NCBI RefSeq assembly: GCF_905475345.1
Contig: NC_066609.1
Span: forward strand, 3,265,001-3,329,000
DNA: 64,000 nt
Direction: 5' to 3'
Source: Vespula vulgaris
Lineage: Eukaryota; Arthropoda; Insecta; Hymenoptera; Vespidae
Shown here piece by piece: positions 11,273-22,415 of the stretch (the first letter of the stretch is position 1; every line of letters begins with the position of its first letter). Below the pieces are notes generated by a model. It did not search any database and had not been told where the DNA came from. It worked only from the letters and a program-made list of their open reading frames with translations. Made by a program: the position numbers and the translations under genes.

Positions 11273-12007
11273 GACTGATATCTTTTTTAATTTTATATGA
11301 TTTCTTGGAAGTATTACGAATATATAAATTGGAATGCATCGATTGTTATATACTTTTTTAATATATACTGAAATTTTTTAAAATTATATTTCTTGTTATA
11401 CGGAAAGAGAGAAAGAGGGAGAGCGTGGAAGAGGGAAGAGATTTATATAAATACATGTGTATGTGTGTGTGTGCGCGCGCGCACGCGTGCGCGTGTACGT
11501 TAATTAAATTTTCGTATATATTTTATATACTTGCATGTGCATTATTAAATATATCATGATAGATTACTACAATAACACATTATACATATCCTATATATTC
11601 CAAAAGTAAGAAATACAATACAATTATTCATTATCAATTAGCAAAATCACGAACTTCATAAATTAGAGTTTGATGAAGATTAACTTGTTAACGAAGAGAT
11701 TTTCAATCGATGAAATAAAAATAAGTATAGATGAAAGCAGAATGCTTTCTTAATAAAAATGAGAAACGCAAATGATTTATTTATTCTTTAGTCATGAGAA
11801 GCGAGTTAAATCTTCGTGAGGAGTTAATTCGACTTCTCCAATTATCAGGTTAATATGTTTCCAATCACTTTAATTATTTGAAGCACGATTCTTTCATATT
11901 ACGTATATTTTACTTTACTAATGTAACGAACAATGCATAATATATAAAACACATCACATAGAGGATTACTTCAAAGTTTGTCGTAGGAACGTTATAGGTT
12001 TTCTTTA
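11273..12007. other. Convergent 3' region of HSDL2 and Rabenosyn-5
   Basis: HSDL2 (plus) and Rabenosyn-5 (minus) end toward each other here, so this is 3' UTR sequence of both. It contains a purine-rich patch (11401-11440) and a 50-bp alternating purine-pyrimidine tract at 11451-11500. No open frame looks coding. Confidence 0.6.
11451..11500. repeat. Alternating purine-pyrimidine tract (GT/GC/AC)
   Basis: Every step across these 50 bases alternates purine and pyrimidine. The core includes TGTGTGTGTGCGCGCGCGCA followed by CGCGTGCGCG. Such tracts can adopt left-handed Z-DNA under supercoiling. It lies about 180 bp past the HSDL2 stop. Confidence 0.85.
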
Positions 12008-14013
12008 TTATTCGGTATTATTACTTTCCTTTGTAACAAAATAGAAACTTTGCAATTCTTTAAGATTACTTTCTAGAATAGATGCTTCATCAAATTTACC
12101 ATCTGCTTTAGCTTGTTTTATATATGTCCTTAAATTATTCATTTGTTCAATGAACGGATTCATAGAAGAAGACATCATAGGAGTATTATTAGATGGACTC
12201 CAACCTTGTTCCAAAACCTTTTCTTGCTTTAAAAATAGGCATTTTATTAAGGAAAAAATTAAACAAAATTTTATACTATTAAATATTATAAAAATCTTAC
12301 TTGGTTTTCTTTTACAAGTAGATAACTTTCCAAGTTTCGGGTGTCTTTCTTATACTGTTCTTTCGATTTCCACCTCTGTTCTTGCAATCTCTGTTCATAA
12401 TCAGCCTTACGTTCTATTCGTTCTTGACGTTCTTTTTGTAATGTAGCATATTCTTCTATCGAAGGCAACGATTGTATCGATAGTAATTGTTCTCTTAAAA
12501 ATATCATTGCACTCGTCCTAACCATTTGATGCAATCTAAGTTCTTGCCCTTGAGGTGAATTTTCCACATCTCTTGTACCAAGAACTAAAATTGTTTTACT
12601 AATTGTATCTATATTTTCGCCCAATTTTGCAATCTTAAGACGTAATGTTTGAGCATCTTGTAAGTCATAAGTAGACTCTCCTTCTCTAAGTAGAGATTAT
12701 ACATTTAGACAGTACTATTAAATACATAGAAATATTGAGATAGTAACTAATAGATGAATAGAATAAAATACCTCAAAGATTCGCTCATTTTATTATACAT
12801 TGCCAGTATCTGTGTAGTTTCTTCCATGTGTGATTTCATTTTTTGATAAAATTGGCATACTATTGGTTTATGAAATCGTTTTTCTTTCTGCTTTTCTTTA
12901 GCATCAAGTAAATTCATACAATGCGTACAGATTTTAAAGTACTGTTCTGTACTAGTAGAATCGTTGACTAAAGCCAAAACGCTATTCAAGCTACTACTTG
13001 ATGGAGATCTTGCCAATTTTGTAAGTCCTATACCTGCGTTTAATACACGTTTTGAAAAATCTTTTACAGAGGATGTTGGAGAAACAGCAGAATCATCCTG
13101 TATAGAAACAGGACTTATCATTTTTCCTAGAAAATATTTTTTTATATCCAGCATCTGTAGTAAGAACTATACGATTAATTACTTTCAAGTCAGCAAAATC
13201 ATAATTTGATTTTGCTATTGGTACCTACGAGCATCCAATAGTGACAAATGAAGAGTACAATTATTACACATGATAGCTCCACAAAGTCTACAATGATGTT
13301 TTCTTCTAGCAACATTAAAGCTTTTAGCACAAGTAGGACACAACTTGACATCTCTTTCATCTATCCATGGCACTATATCTTGTTCGTGTCCTATTTTACA
13401 GTAATCAATTTTATGAATCCATTAGTAGATTGAATATTAAAAATACTAAATATATCTTAAACATTATTCGCATACTTTTTCTACTGACTGGATCAGATGG
13501 CAAATTATTTAATAGTTTATTCAATCTTATTAGTAATTTGTTTGTTTCTGATGCATAACGTTCTAATCTCTTGTGTCTTATTTCTTTGAAATATTTCGTG
13601 TGCGATTTAGTTACACCTATGAATATATTACAATTAAAAATTAAGATAGACAAGATAAATTGCAATATTATATGTAAGTACCTGTTTCTTGTTGTTCCCT
13701 GCTGATTTCTAACTTGTGTTCTTCGTTATTTGTTGCACAGGCAAAAACTTCTGGTATTTCATCTTGTTTTAAAATTTTTTTCTTAGCCCTGTCAATTAAA
13801 TCTAGACAAAGGATTGTATTTAAAAGAAATTGTCCATGTATTATATATAAAGAAAAAAATATAAAACTGATCTATACCTTTAAAACATTTAAGAAACTCT
13901 GAATCATCATTATGACATTCTTCGAAGTGTTTAAGTAACTGATCTGGTGCTTTAAAATCGAGCATGCATATAGGACATATAAATCCTTCTAACACTTGTA
14001 CATTTCCAGCCAT
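12008..14013 (-). CDS. Rbsn-5: Rabenosyn-5 (FYVE-domain Rab effector)
   Basis: Rabenosyn-5 binds PI3P and Rab5/Rab4 on early endosomes and works with the Vps45 SM protein in fusion and recycling. Seven minus-strand exons join in phase: 14013-13878, 13801-13682, 13616-13476, 13390-13229, 13126-12772, 12685-12301 and 12226-12008, giving 505 residues. In order: an N-terminal C2H2-type finger (CPIC...HFEECH), the helical MRHKRLERY-like region, a FYVE domain (VPWIDERDVKLC, CPTC, RRKHHCRLCG, CNNC), a Ser-rich insertion within it, the final ICTHC pair, and a long helical region. The single NPF (SMNPFIEQM) precedes a C-terminal Rab-binding helix KQAKADGKFDEA. The exon 4 donor (C then GTAGGT) was chosen because it alone keeps frame with the next exon. 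Upstream of TRMT13's stop by about 0.5 kb. Confidence 0.95.
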
Positions 14014-14532
14014 GTTTAAAGGAAAAAGATATTTATCTGATACAAGGAGCTTTGTTTTCGATAAAAAATACTATTAAAACGTTCAATTGTAGGCGGTTCT
14101 ACACTTTATCGAAAGAAAACTTACATGTGTATACTACGAACAGCCATATTGATTCGATCAATTAATAGAAATATTAAAAATACAATACTTCGATACAATT
14201 CTTTAATTTACTCTAATAATTATATAGAATATATAATTCGGTAAATATTAAGTAAATTGAAAGTTAATAATGTACAATCCATTTTCAATTTTCAATCAAT
14301 CGAAAATAAATATAACCTACATATATTGACGTAACTTTTGTCCACATTTAACGTTCCAGCTTATAATTGATAGCCAATGAGAAAAGCATTATACTACGTT
14401 CTTAAAAAGGAGCTTAAATTTATTGTGTGAATAAATAATAAAATAAATTTTCATTATTTTTATTAATTAATACATAATACATAGAATCTTTCTTGGAATA
14501 AGAATTATTTTGAATAATTATAATTACTTAAT
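14014..14532. other. Intergenic: Rabenosyn-5 promoter / TRMT13 3' flank
   Basis: AT-rich spacer between two minus-strand genes. It must contain the Rabenosyn-5 promoter. I see no long frame or clear motif. Confidence 0.55.
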
Positions 14533-14779
14533 CTATGTAACAGAATATTTTGCAACAATACACATGTTCTCTAACGAAACATCCGACGAAATATAACGAA
14601 ATAAAGAACCTTCAAAACCAATGTTTTTTAAATATTCCAAACGTCCCCAATTCAACAATGTTTTAACTTTATAACCAATTAATTCTCGTTCATTAGAACA
14701 CACATTTTGTTCGCTGAATCTATAACAAATAAAAGAAATTAGAGAAATAAGTTAAAAAAAAATTTATAAGAGAGAAAGG

Positions 14780-14857
<78 letters not shown>

Positions 14858-16220
14858 TGCATCAAGCATACCTTGCTTCTTTATTTTCATCTTTTAATTC
14901 AGTATTAGTTTTTAAATTGAATCCACAAGTTGCCCAACTAGCTATGCTACATAAAATTGGAAATTCGTTTGGAAGAAATTTACATTCTTCTAAATATTTT
15001 TTTCCAATATAAGATTTATATTCACATTTATGATGACAGCAGAAAGCTATGACTAATCCGTAATTACTGCCGCTAGATTTATTATCTATTGCTTGTGTCA
15101 AACATCGTATAGCAAGATCTAAAAAGTTAAAAGTTGCATTAATGTTGAAAATGTAAAATATATTATTAATCAGTACCTGTTGCAGTACCACATAGATGTT
15201 TTGCAATTCCAACTTTATTAAGAAAATTTTTTATTTCCGTAATATTACTAAGTTGTAAATCTGCTATATCAGCACGTATTCGTCTTATATAAATATTATG
15301 TTGTTCTTTTTTAAGCTTATTATCATTTTTATGCCTATGACTCAAACGATCCACTAACAATATACAAGAATCTTGTTTTTCTTTTGCCATTTGCGCCAAC
15401 CAATAAGTTAGATTACCTATAGATAAAATTATATTTATTTGTTCAGCTCTATTTTAAACAATACACATTTTATTATATTATACCTTTTCCAGCTCCAAAT
15501 TCAATGTAGCAAGTATTATTTTTGACAAGTTCAGCTTTTTCTAAATGTGCTAGTAATGATGAATTTTGTGTCAAATGTTTTTTGGCATATTTACCACAAG
15601 ATGAAAGAGCTAATGCATCTTTTAATATATCATGATGTAATATTGCTTTGGAAATTTCTGGTAACTTTTCTACAAAGAAGTTAAGTTTTATAATATAATA
15701 TTATATTCGAAATACAATATATTTATGGATCATATACCATAAGCTTCATTAATTCTTTTTATTATCGCATCTATAACAGAAAGATCAAGTCTTGAAAGAG
15801 GAAGAAGACGTGGTATTTCTACAGTTTCTTCATCTAAATTAACATTTTGGACTATATATGTTGGTCGAGCATCCAACATCTTTCTGACATTACATATTGC
15901 CAAATGTTTAGATAACTTTGACTGATAACATGTACTGAAAATATAAATTATAAGTTTTTACATATAACAGAACTTTTATATAGAAATAAATTATTCCACG
16001 TTATTGCCGGTGACATTACAACAACGGAAACATACTGAGTAGGATCAAGAGGACATCTTATCCTTTTGTCACTTTTTTCAGTACTGTCTATATCGTTAGA
16101 ATTCAATGAATCCTGTTGATGTTCTCCACAAAATTTGTTACCTCTTTTAACGGTCATACGACAATATCGATTTTTGCGTTTCACAAAGTACATGCAGCAC
16201 TTCGATGGCTGTTCCTCCAT
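14533..16220 (-). CDS. TRMT13: tRNA 2'-O-methyltransferase TRM13 homolog
   Basis: TRM13 methylates the ribose 2'-O at position 4 of selected tRNA acceptor stems using S-adenosylmethionine. Six minus-strand exons join in phase: 16220-16036, 15934-15738, 15669-15484, 15416-15177, 15118-14872 and 14719-14533, giving 413 residues. Seen are an N-terminal CCCH finger (CCMYFVKRKNRYC...FCGEH), a U11-48K-like CHHC finger (CPLDPTH then C...HLAIC), the SAM-binding motif YIEFGAGKGNLTYWLA, ILLVDR...RHK, GIAKHLCGTATDLAIRC, VIAFCCHHKCEY, and SSWATCG-like ASWATCG. All are TRM13 hallmarks. The start is the first ATG, right before the CCCH finger. A 70-bp GA tract sits in the last intron, four bases-scale distance from the donor region at 14871. 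Confidence 0.95.
14784..14853. repeat. (GA)n microsatellite in TRMT13 last intron
   Basis: Uninterrupted GA run of about 70 bp; on the gene's own strand it reads as CT, lying about 20 bases inside the donor of the intron between exons 5 and 6. Confidence 0.92.
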
Positions 16221-17306
16221 GATAATTTGTTTAATTTTTTATATATATATAAAATTTTTTTTTCTAAAATATTTTATAATTATTCTATAGTTAAAGTGAA
16301 GTTTCAAATATATGACGTACAGTAGGTTATACTATAGGTTGTGAAAGTGAAGTAGATATAACCTATTATTACGATTTCTTACGACGAGAGATATTTATAT
16401 TGGAACAATATTAGATTGAAATAATCATCATCGTTTGTAGACGGCCCTAATATTTCTTATCTATTTTTTATAAAAAATGAAAAAAGAATTAGGAATCATT
16501 GGTATAGTGATTGATTACCGGTGTCCAGTTTAAATGATTTAGAATTTGGCGCCAATGACGATAATCTGTTGTAACGCCATCTCTAGCGAGAGGAATTAAT
16601 CGTTATTACAAGAGGGAAGAAAAGATCGTTGCGTTTTGTACTATTGTAAAGAATGAACAATAACAATTTAAGGCGTTTTTTAAACTTGATGAAACGCATG
16701 CAATCCATACTCGAGGTGATATCAATAAAAAGGCAGGATTTTTTTTCAAGAAACAGGTATTTAATTATTTCAAGAAAAATATATAGGAAGAAAACGTTCT
16801 TAATCAAAACGTGATTGATGGTTCTCCGTATAGTATTCACCAAAAGCGATTTACGATCTTCTTTATCGCCAATCACAATCATTTTGAATTAGTGCCATTT
16901 CGAGTGTTAGGTCTCATTGAAAGACTGTTTACTTTCGTAGCAAATGTGTTATAGCTACATCCCCTCGTTAAAGTTAATACATATTGTTAATCTCTCTGCG
17001 TGTCGAAATCTATTTACTTCATACCTATTAAGGTATATCCTGAAAAAGGATTGTACAATTCAATATGCTAAATATAAAAGGCGATTAGCTACGCGACAAG
17101 CTATGTTCGTATGTATCTATATTCTATAATTCAGTAGGTATATTTAAAATAACAAATCGTGGACCGATATTTGTTCTTTCCTAAAACGACTCGTTGTCAT
17201 ATTATATAATATAACATTATCGATAATTTCTCTATTAGAAAAGAAATTGCGAAAGTAATGCGCGTGGCCTTTTCTTTCAAAGACACCCTTCCCAATTCGA
17301 TCGAGT
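16221..17306. other. Intergenic: TRMT13 promoter and DIPK1-like 3' UTR
   Basis: AT-rich. The left end should hold the TRMT13 promoter (several in-frame stops precede its ATG); the right part is the 3' UTR of the DIPK1-like gene. Open frames here (for example 16583-16882) lack any recognisable family features. Confidence 0.55.
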
Positions 17307-20300
17307 TCACAAAGATGCGGAGATTTCTTGTTCCATATCGTTCAACGTATTGTACAGTCGTGTTTTTAAATTATCCGGTACATATGCTCGTGGCAAATGA
17401 GTGATATCACCGGCTGGATTGGCGCACTGTCGCAAAAGGACAGCGAGCGAACTAGTGGTATGTTCCGACATCAGTAAACCAGGTAGAATGATAGTTCCTG
17501 ATAGGGTCCAGCCAAGAAAGATTTTTTCGCATATAATCTAGAGGAAACGGGACACATGTATAAAACTTCAAAATCTTATGGTTACGGACTTAAAAATTTA
17601 CTGGTTTGATAGATTCGCCGAAGAATATCAAAATGGTATGATTACCTGTAGGTTATTATTAACGACCGGCGATTCGCATCGTTCGTTCTTCGAACATAAC
17701 GATCTACAATCGAAAAAATCACAATCCTCGTGTCTCTTACAGGCCTTCCCATCCGCGGTGATACGCCCGATAATGCTCTTAGGAAAGACCGCGTCCAAGT
17801 CGAGGAATTTGAGCTTCTGCCCGCCGAGAGGCAAACCAAAGTGGTTTATCTTGACGTCGCAAAGATGAAACGGTTCCGGAAAATTCGTCTCAAGTTCCTC
17901 CAGCAGGTCCATAATCATGACGGCGAGCTTCAATCTCTTTGCCCATTCTGGCTTCGAGTCGGAGAGTGCCAATGTTGTCGTTGGAGTTTCTATAGGTCTG
18001 GTGTTAGCGATTTAACCTCAGTCTCGCGTCTTTTAATGTCTAAACGATCGGAAAAATGTCATTAATGCCATCCGAAATTGATATGATAATTCGTAATTAT
18101 GTACACATAGATGTACGTGGTAGGTGTACATACGAGAAGACACTGAGTGTTCGTTGTATCAAGAGTCGTCCTACCGAATTACCATGTCACTTTGGTCGGT
18201 ATCAATGACGCGGTCTGATCGTAAACGACATGACGTTTTTCTATAAATCGTCGTATTGTTGCCTAGACTATGGATATGCAGCTAGCATCTTTAACTTTCA
18301 TTCAGGCATACCAAACTACTTTGGATTACGATAACAAATCTTGGATTTGCATTTTATAATGCAATGTCAATGTGTATTACAGTAGAGAACGAGATAAAAA
18401 GAAAGAAGAGTAATGATTTATCATGTTAACGGTATGAAATTTCCCATTGATTAATCTGACGGTGTACGCGTCAAGTTTGAGTGTATAAGCTTTCTTCGCA
18501 TGCGTCATATCTCGTGTTCTGGTACTAACGGTGCGCGATCGATCCTAAAGCATCTCTATACATAAGCATACGGTGTATTAGGAAATCATTTCAAACTCAT
18601 GAGATATATCGCTCAATATCTCGTTTTTATAAACAAAATTAACTAGATTAACTCTTTAAATTATTTTCACTAATAAATCCTACCTGACGTATTCAACGGC
18701 ATAGAAAGTCCCGCACGTGCCGATCAGTTGTGGGAAAACGTCACGATCTTCGAATAAAATAGTTATGAGATATTCGTTTTCCTGTAAAAGTGGCCAAACG
18801 TTTTCCATCTCGAGCTGACGCCTCTTGGTGTCAACCTCGATCTTGTGGGTACGCAAACGCGCGAGCCTTTGCATCTGTTGCGTCGATACCGTGTAATTTA
18901 ACTTATTCACTACAAGATCTTTGATCATCGTTCCGAAATCTTCTTCCGTGGGGAAATGTTTCTCATCGAACGTGTCGACCCAAAAAAGAGATTCATACTC
19001 TTCCGAGGAAGATTTCGTTCTGTAAATGATTATTATGTAGAAAAATATAAAAGAATATCTTTTAGAAAAACGTCTTTATATATTATGTACGTGTCAATGA
19101 GAAGCAATAAATAAGAAAGTATAATGGATATGGCAACGGGAAGGCTATTACCAATTTAATCATTATGTTATTGTATTGTGCGATCCATGATATTTCTATA
19201 TAACATGTACGAACGTTTAACATGAAACAAAAAAGAAAATGAAAAAAAGAAAAGTAGAAATAAAATTCTCCGCGCGTACCATATTACTTCTCGCTCAACT
19301 CATACACATCGAGCGTTATACATATCGACCGTTGCGATCAACCTGTAAGCTTTAAATACAAGTCTAGTCGCTTCCCAGTGAGCAGAAAATACTGCTTCCT
19401 TGCCGGTATGCAAAGTTTCACAGGCCAAAGAATGTATACCCTTCTCTGAGCAAAGTGGTTCACACAAAATTCCCATCGCCGTGCCATCGTTGTGAGTTCT
19501 GCACTGTAAATCATACTGACATTTTCTCTTTCCTTTTTTTTCACCCGGTACATTATTTTATAATTCTTCCGTGCATCACGTAAACCTCATTACGTAAGAC
19601 TCTTCCTCTTTAACATCGTATCGTAGCATTTTTAAATCGTAACTAACACGATGACAATGCATCCGAATTATGATGTTATCGCGACAAAATGACAAAAGAA
19701 AAGAACGTTGTCGGAATACATTTGAAAGCATATAAATGAACGTAGATATTCCACGAGCGATCACCTGAGTCGTTTCTAATTTGACTTCAACGTTTCATCG
19801 TTGACGCGTGGAAAATATACCATGTAATCTATCGACGACTTTGTTAAATTAACAAACGATCTATGAACAACGAATTTTTCTAATCATTTTCCTTTCTATC
19901 AGACAACGTCTTTGACGTATGGTTTCAATGTTCCATGTTGTTACCCGAAGGCCTCGAGTCGCGTTCCATTTTGTCAACATCGACAAAGTTCAATGTTTTT
20001 TTTTTTTCTTTTTTCTAGATTTTTTGTCGAATATGCGTCTGCTATCGATTTATTATACAATATGCAATGATTTCTTATACATTGAATTGATTGTTGTGAT
20101 CGAAACCTACCTATAAACTATAATTCGTATTTTACGAAAGGAATACGTCGGAGTAGTAATGAACGTGAAATGGAATCGTAAAACGATTCGACGACGAATG
20201 ATTTGTCACTCGATAGAATGCGCGATACAGTTGAAGGTCACCCTCCCTTCATCCCCCATATAAGCTTCGCTTCTGCGAAAGAGAAAATTTGGAAAGAGCG

Positions 20301-20731
20301 CGTGCGTATCGGTCTGCCCTTCTTCATCTTCCGCGCATAGTCTATCCTTTCGATCCGTACCTGTGCTTTTACATCCGTTCTCGAAATTCGCGCTAATCTA
20401 GATTCTCCTCCATCTACGTGCGCAAAACCACAGCTAACAGGTATACACGTACACACATAAGACGAAAGAGACACACACATCAACTCATTGTTAGATGACA
20501 GTTAAGATCAAACGCGTTTCTCATCCTCTCGTTCTCGTTTCCAAAAGATATATTTTTTCACGGAGAGAGGGAAGAACTTACCGCGCTGATAACGTGTCGC
20601 CAAGCTTCCAGGTTCGTGCACATAATACCCCAGTGAAAAAGAAGATAGATGACAAACAGGAAAGCCGATACGAGGAGACCACCGAGCATCTTGTAGTGAT
20701 AAAAGAAACCGGGCAATCGCCGAATGTTCAT
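17307..20731 (-). CDS. DIPK1/FAM69-family type II membrane kinase-like protein
   Basis: DIPK1 (FAM69) proteins are cysteine-rich, ER/Golgi-lumenal members of the secretory kinase-like superfamily; their activity is not established. Five minus-strand exons join in phase: 20731-20582, 19503-19343, 19019-18684, 17997-17646 and 17537-17307, giving 409 residues. Seen are a short cytosolic N-terminus, one membrane anchor at about residues 15-37, and a Cys-rich segment GILCEPLCSEKG. Next come VWPLLQENEYLITILFED and LIGTCGTFYAVEYV. The catalytic-loop-like block HLCDVKINHFGL and the DFG-position LDLDAVFPK follow, then CDFFDCRSLC and VVNNNLQIICEKIF. The acceptor CCAG at 17998 was chosen over the nearer TATAG because only it keeps frame. 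The start is the first ATG before the anchor. Which vertebrate paralogue it corresponds to is uncertain. Confidence 0.88.
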
Positions 20732-21056
20732 TGTGAACCGATCCGTTTTCTCTTTCCTTATTATTTATTATCAACAAGAACGAATGAACGGCGGTGGTGG
20801 TATTTGGCTCAGCGAGACGTTCGCGAGGAAGACACCTATTTTTTCGCTGTACACGAAGAATTTCAAGCGCTATCGCCGTCCTCGTCGTCGTCTCTGTCGG
20901 CATTTCTCATGTCGAATTCGCGACGTCAATGATCCTTTCCTAACTGGCAGTGGTAGCGCGCGCGTGTTTTCTTCTTGCACGCACGAATTTACCCCTTTCC
21001 GTATAATAGAGCGTGGGAGAATTAGAAAAAGAAAGATAGAGAAAGAGTGAGCGAGG

Positions 21057-21068
21057 AGAGCGAGAGCG

Positions 21069-21122
<54 letters not shown>

Positions 21123-21153
21123 AGAGAGAGAGAGAGAGGGGGAGATAGAGAGC
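21057..21153. repeat. (GA)n tract upstream of the DIPK1-like gene
   Basis: GA-dinucleotide tract of about 95 bp with a few GC or GG interruptions; the longest perfect run is about 40 bp (21072-21112). It lies 330-420 bp upstream of the DIPK1-like ATG, so it may be transcribed in its 5' UTR or act as GAGA-type promoter sequence. Confidence 0.85.
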
Positions 21154-21700
21154 GAGCGAACGCTACTCGTGGCAATGCGGCATATTCTGCGACATGAATC
21201 CCTCCGCCTCGTACCGCGCAATACGGCGCGCCACTACGTATTGTCTGAAGCGCCTCTCGTGGCATACTGAGGGTACCGATGTCTCCTACCGATTGGCTCG
21301 TTCATTTCAGGCTCGTACATCCCCTTCCACGTTACCCCTCTTACTCGTTGTTTAATCATAACTCCCTTATAATTTGTGTTTAATTTTCAACGACTCGAAG
21401 TCTCTCTGTCGAAATAATTATACCCGATTGAAAGTTATCGTCGATAATGCTTAATCGTATTATACCGAAAATAAAAGCGATTCCTCCGTATCGGTCATGC
21501 GACCGATCGACTAGTCGCTCCCCTCGCTCGATATCAGTCGATAACTGCGAACGTAAACGTGCGACTCTTAAAAATTCTCGAAGTTTACCAACTCGGCCGT
21601 TCTTCGTTTGTAATCGTTGTGAATCGTATGTAATCGTATTGGATCGATAAAGTATGTAGCGCGGGAAAATGCGTCGGATTTGAAATCTCGCGCCGGGAAG

Positions 21701-21705
<5 letters not shown>

Positions 21706-21757
<52 letters not shown>
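21706..21757. repeat. (CT)n tract
   Basis: Near-perfect CT run of about 50 bp in the divergent promoter region. A second, more degenerate CT-rich stretch follows at 21907-22051. Confidence 0.88.
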
Positions 21758-21761
<4 letters not shown>

Positions 21762-22415
21762 AAGAGAGGACGCACTTGCGACGCGACGTCACGCGCAGCT
21801 GCGACCTTCGTCGCCCTTGTCCCACCGGTTGTGCCACGAGAGATTCATCTTCATCATTTTCACAACCGACGCATTTTAACGCGGTGCTGCTGCGACGTTT
21901 TTCCTGTTTCTCTCTCCCTTTCTTTCTCTCTCTGTCTTTTCTCTTTCCCTCTCTCTCTCTTTCTTTCTTTTTCTCTCTCTGTTTATCTTTATGCTTTTCT
22001 CTCATTTTCATTCTCTCTCTCTCTCTCTCTCCCTCTCTCTCTCTTTCTCTGATACAAACGTACACGAATGCACACTTAATTGATAGAAAAAAAATATTTT
22101 TCCTAAATCGATCCTCGAAGAAATAAAAGAAAATTCGACAAGATAAAAGAAGAAAAGGATAATCATTCTCGTCAGAGTAGAATCAGAAGAGAAAGAGAAA
22201 AAGAAAAAGGAGAAGAGTGAGTTACGGTGTGGTGCGGTGCGGTGCGTTCAGTGCGGTACAGTGGCGCGCGGCATAAACGGCGCCGTGCGTGTGGCGCTGT
22301 GCGTAGATAGACAACTCAGTGCGGTGCAATCATTCGAATTATACTAAACGTCTTTGCGATTCGAGTCGTCGAGAGAAGGGGGATAGATATTTACGGGCTT
22401 TGTGGTCTAATAATC

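Larger units (their letters stand above)
20732..22415. promoter_or_regulatory. Divergent GAGA-rich promoter region: DIPK1-like (-) and Gbs/PPP1R3 (+)
   Basis: This stretch is visibly richer in CG dinucleotides than its surroundings and is packed with GA/CT tracts (21057-21153, 21706-21757, 21907-22051). Near 22225-22262 is a series of GGTGCG units followed by TTCAGTGCGG, an insect initiator-like TCAGT. A good donor (AATCG then GTGAGT) follows at about 22411. I infer a non-coding first exon of the plus-strand glycogen-subunit gene at about 22240-22410 and the 5' UTR of the DIPK1-like gene near 20732-21050. Exact start sites are not determined. Confidence 0.5.

Noticed and set aside
13136..13154. 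Peptide MLDIKKYF as part of Rabenosyn-5
   Set aside because: Using the upstream CTACAG acceptor breaks frame with the previous exon; the TTTTCTAG acceptor at 13127 joins in phase to give DARKMISPV.
20508..20932. Frames of 131 and 145 codons overlapping the DIPK1-like first exon
   Set aside because: They run through the exon-intron boundary in other frames; the phased frame with the membrane anchor fits the family.
20870..22126. Several overlapping frames of 60-148 codons rich in Leu-Ser, Arg-Glu
   Set aside because: They are translations of GA/CT repeats in the divergent promoter region and have no family features.
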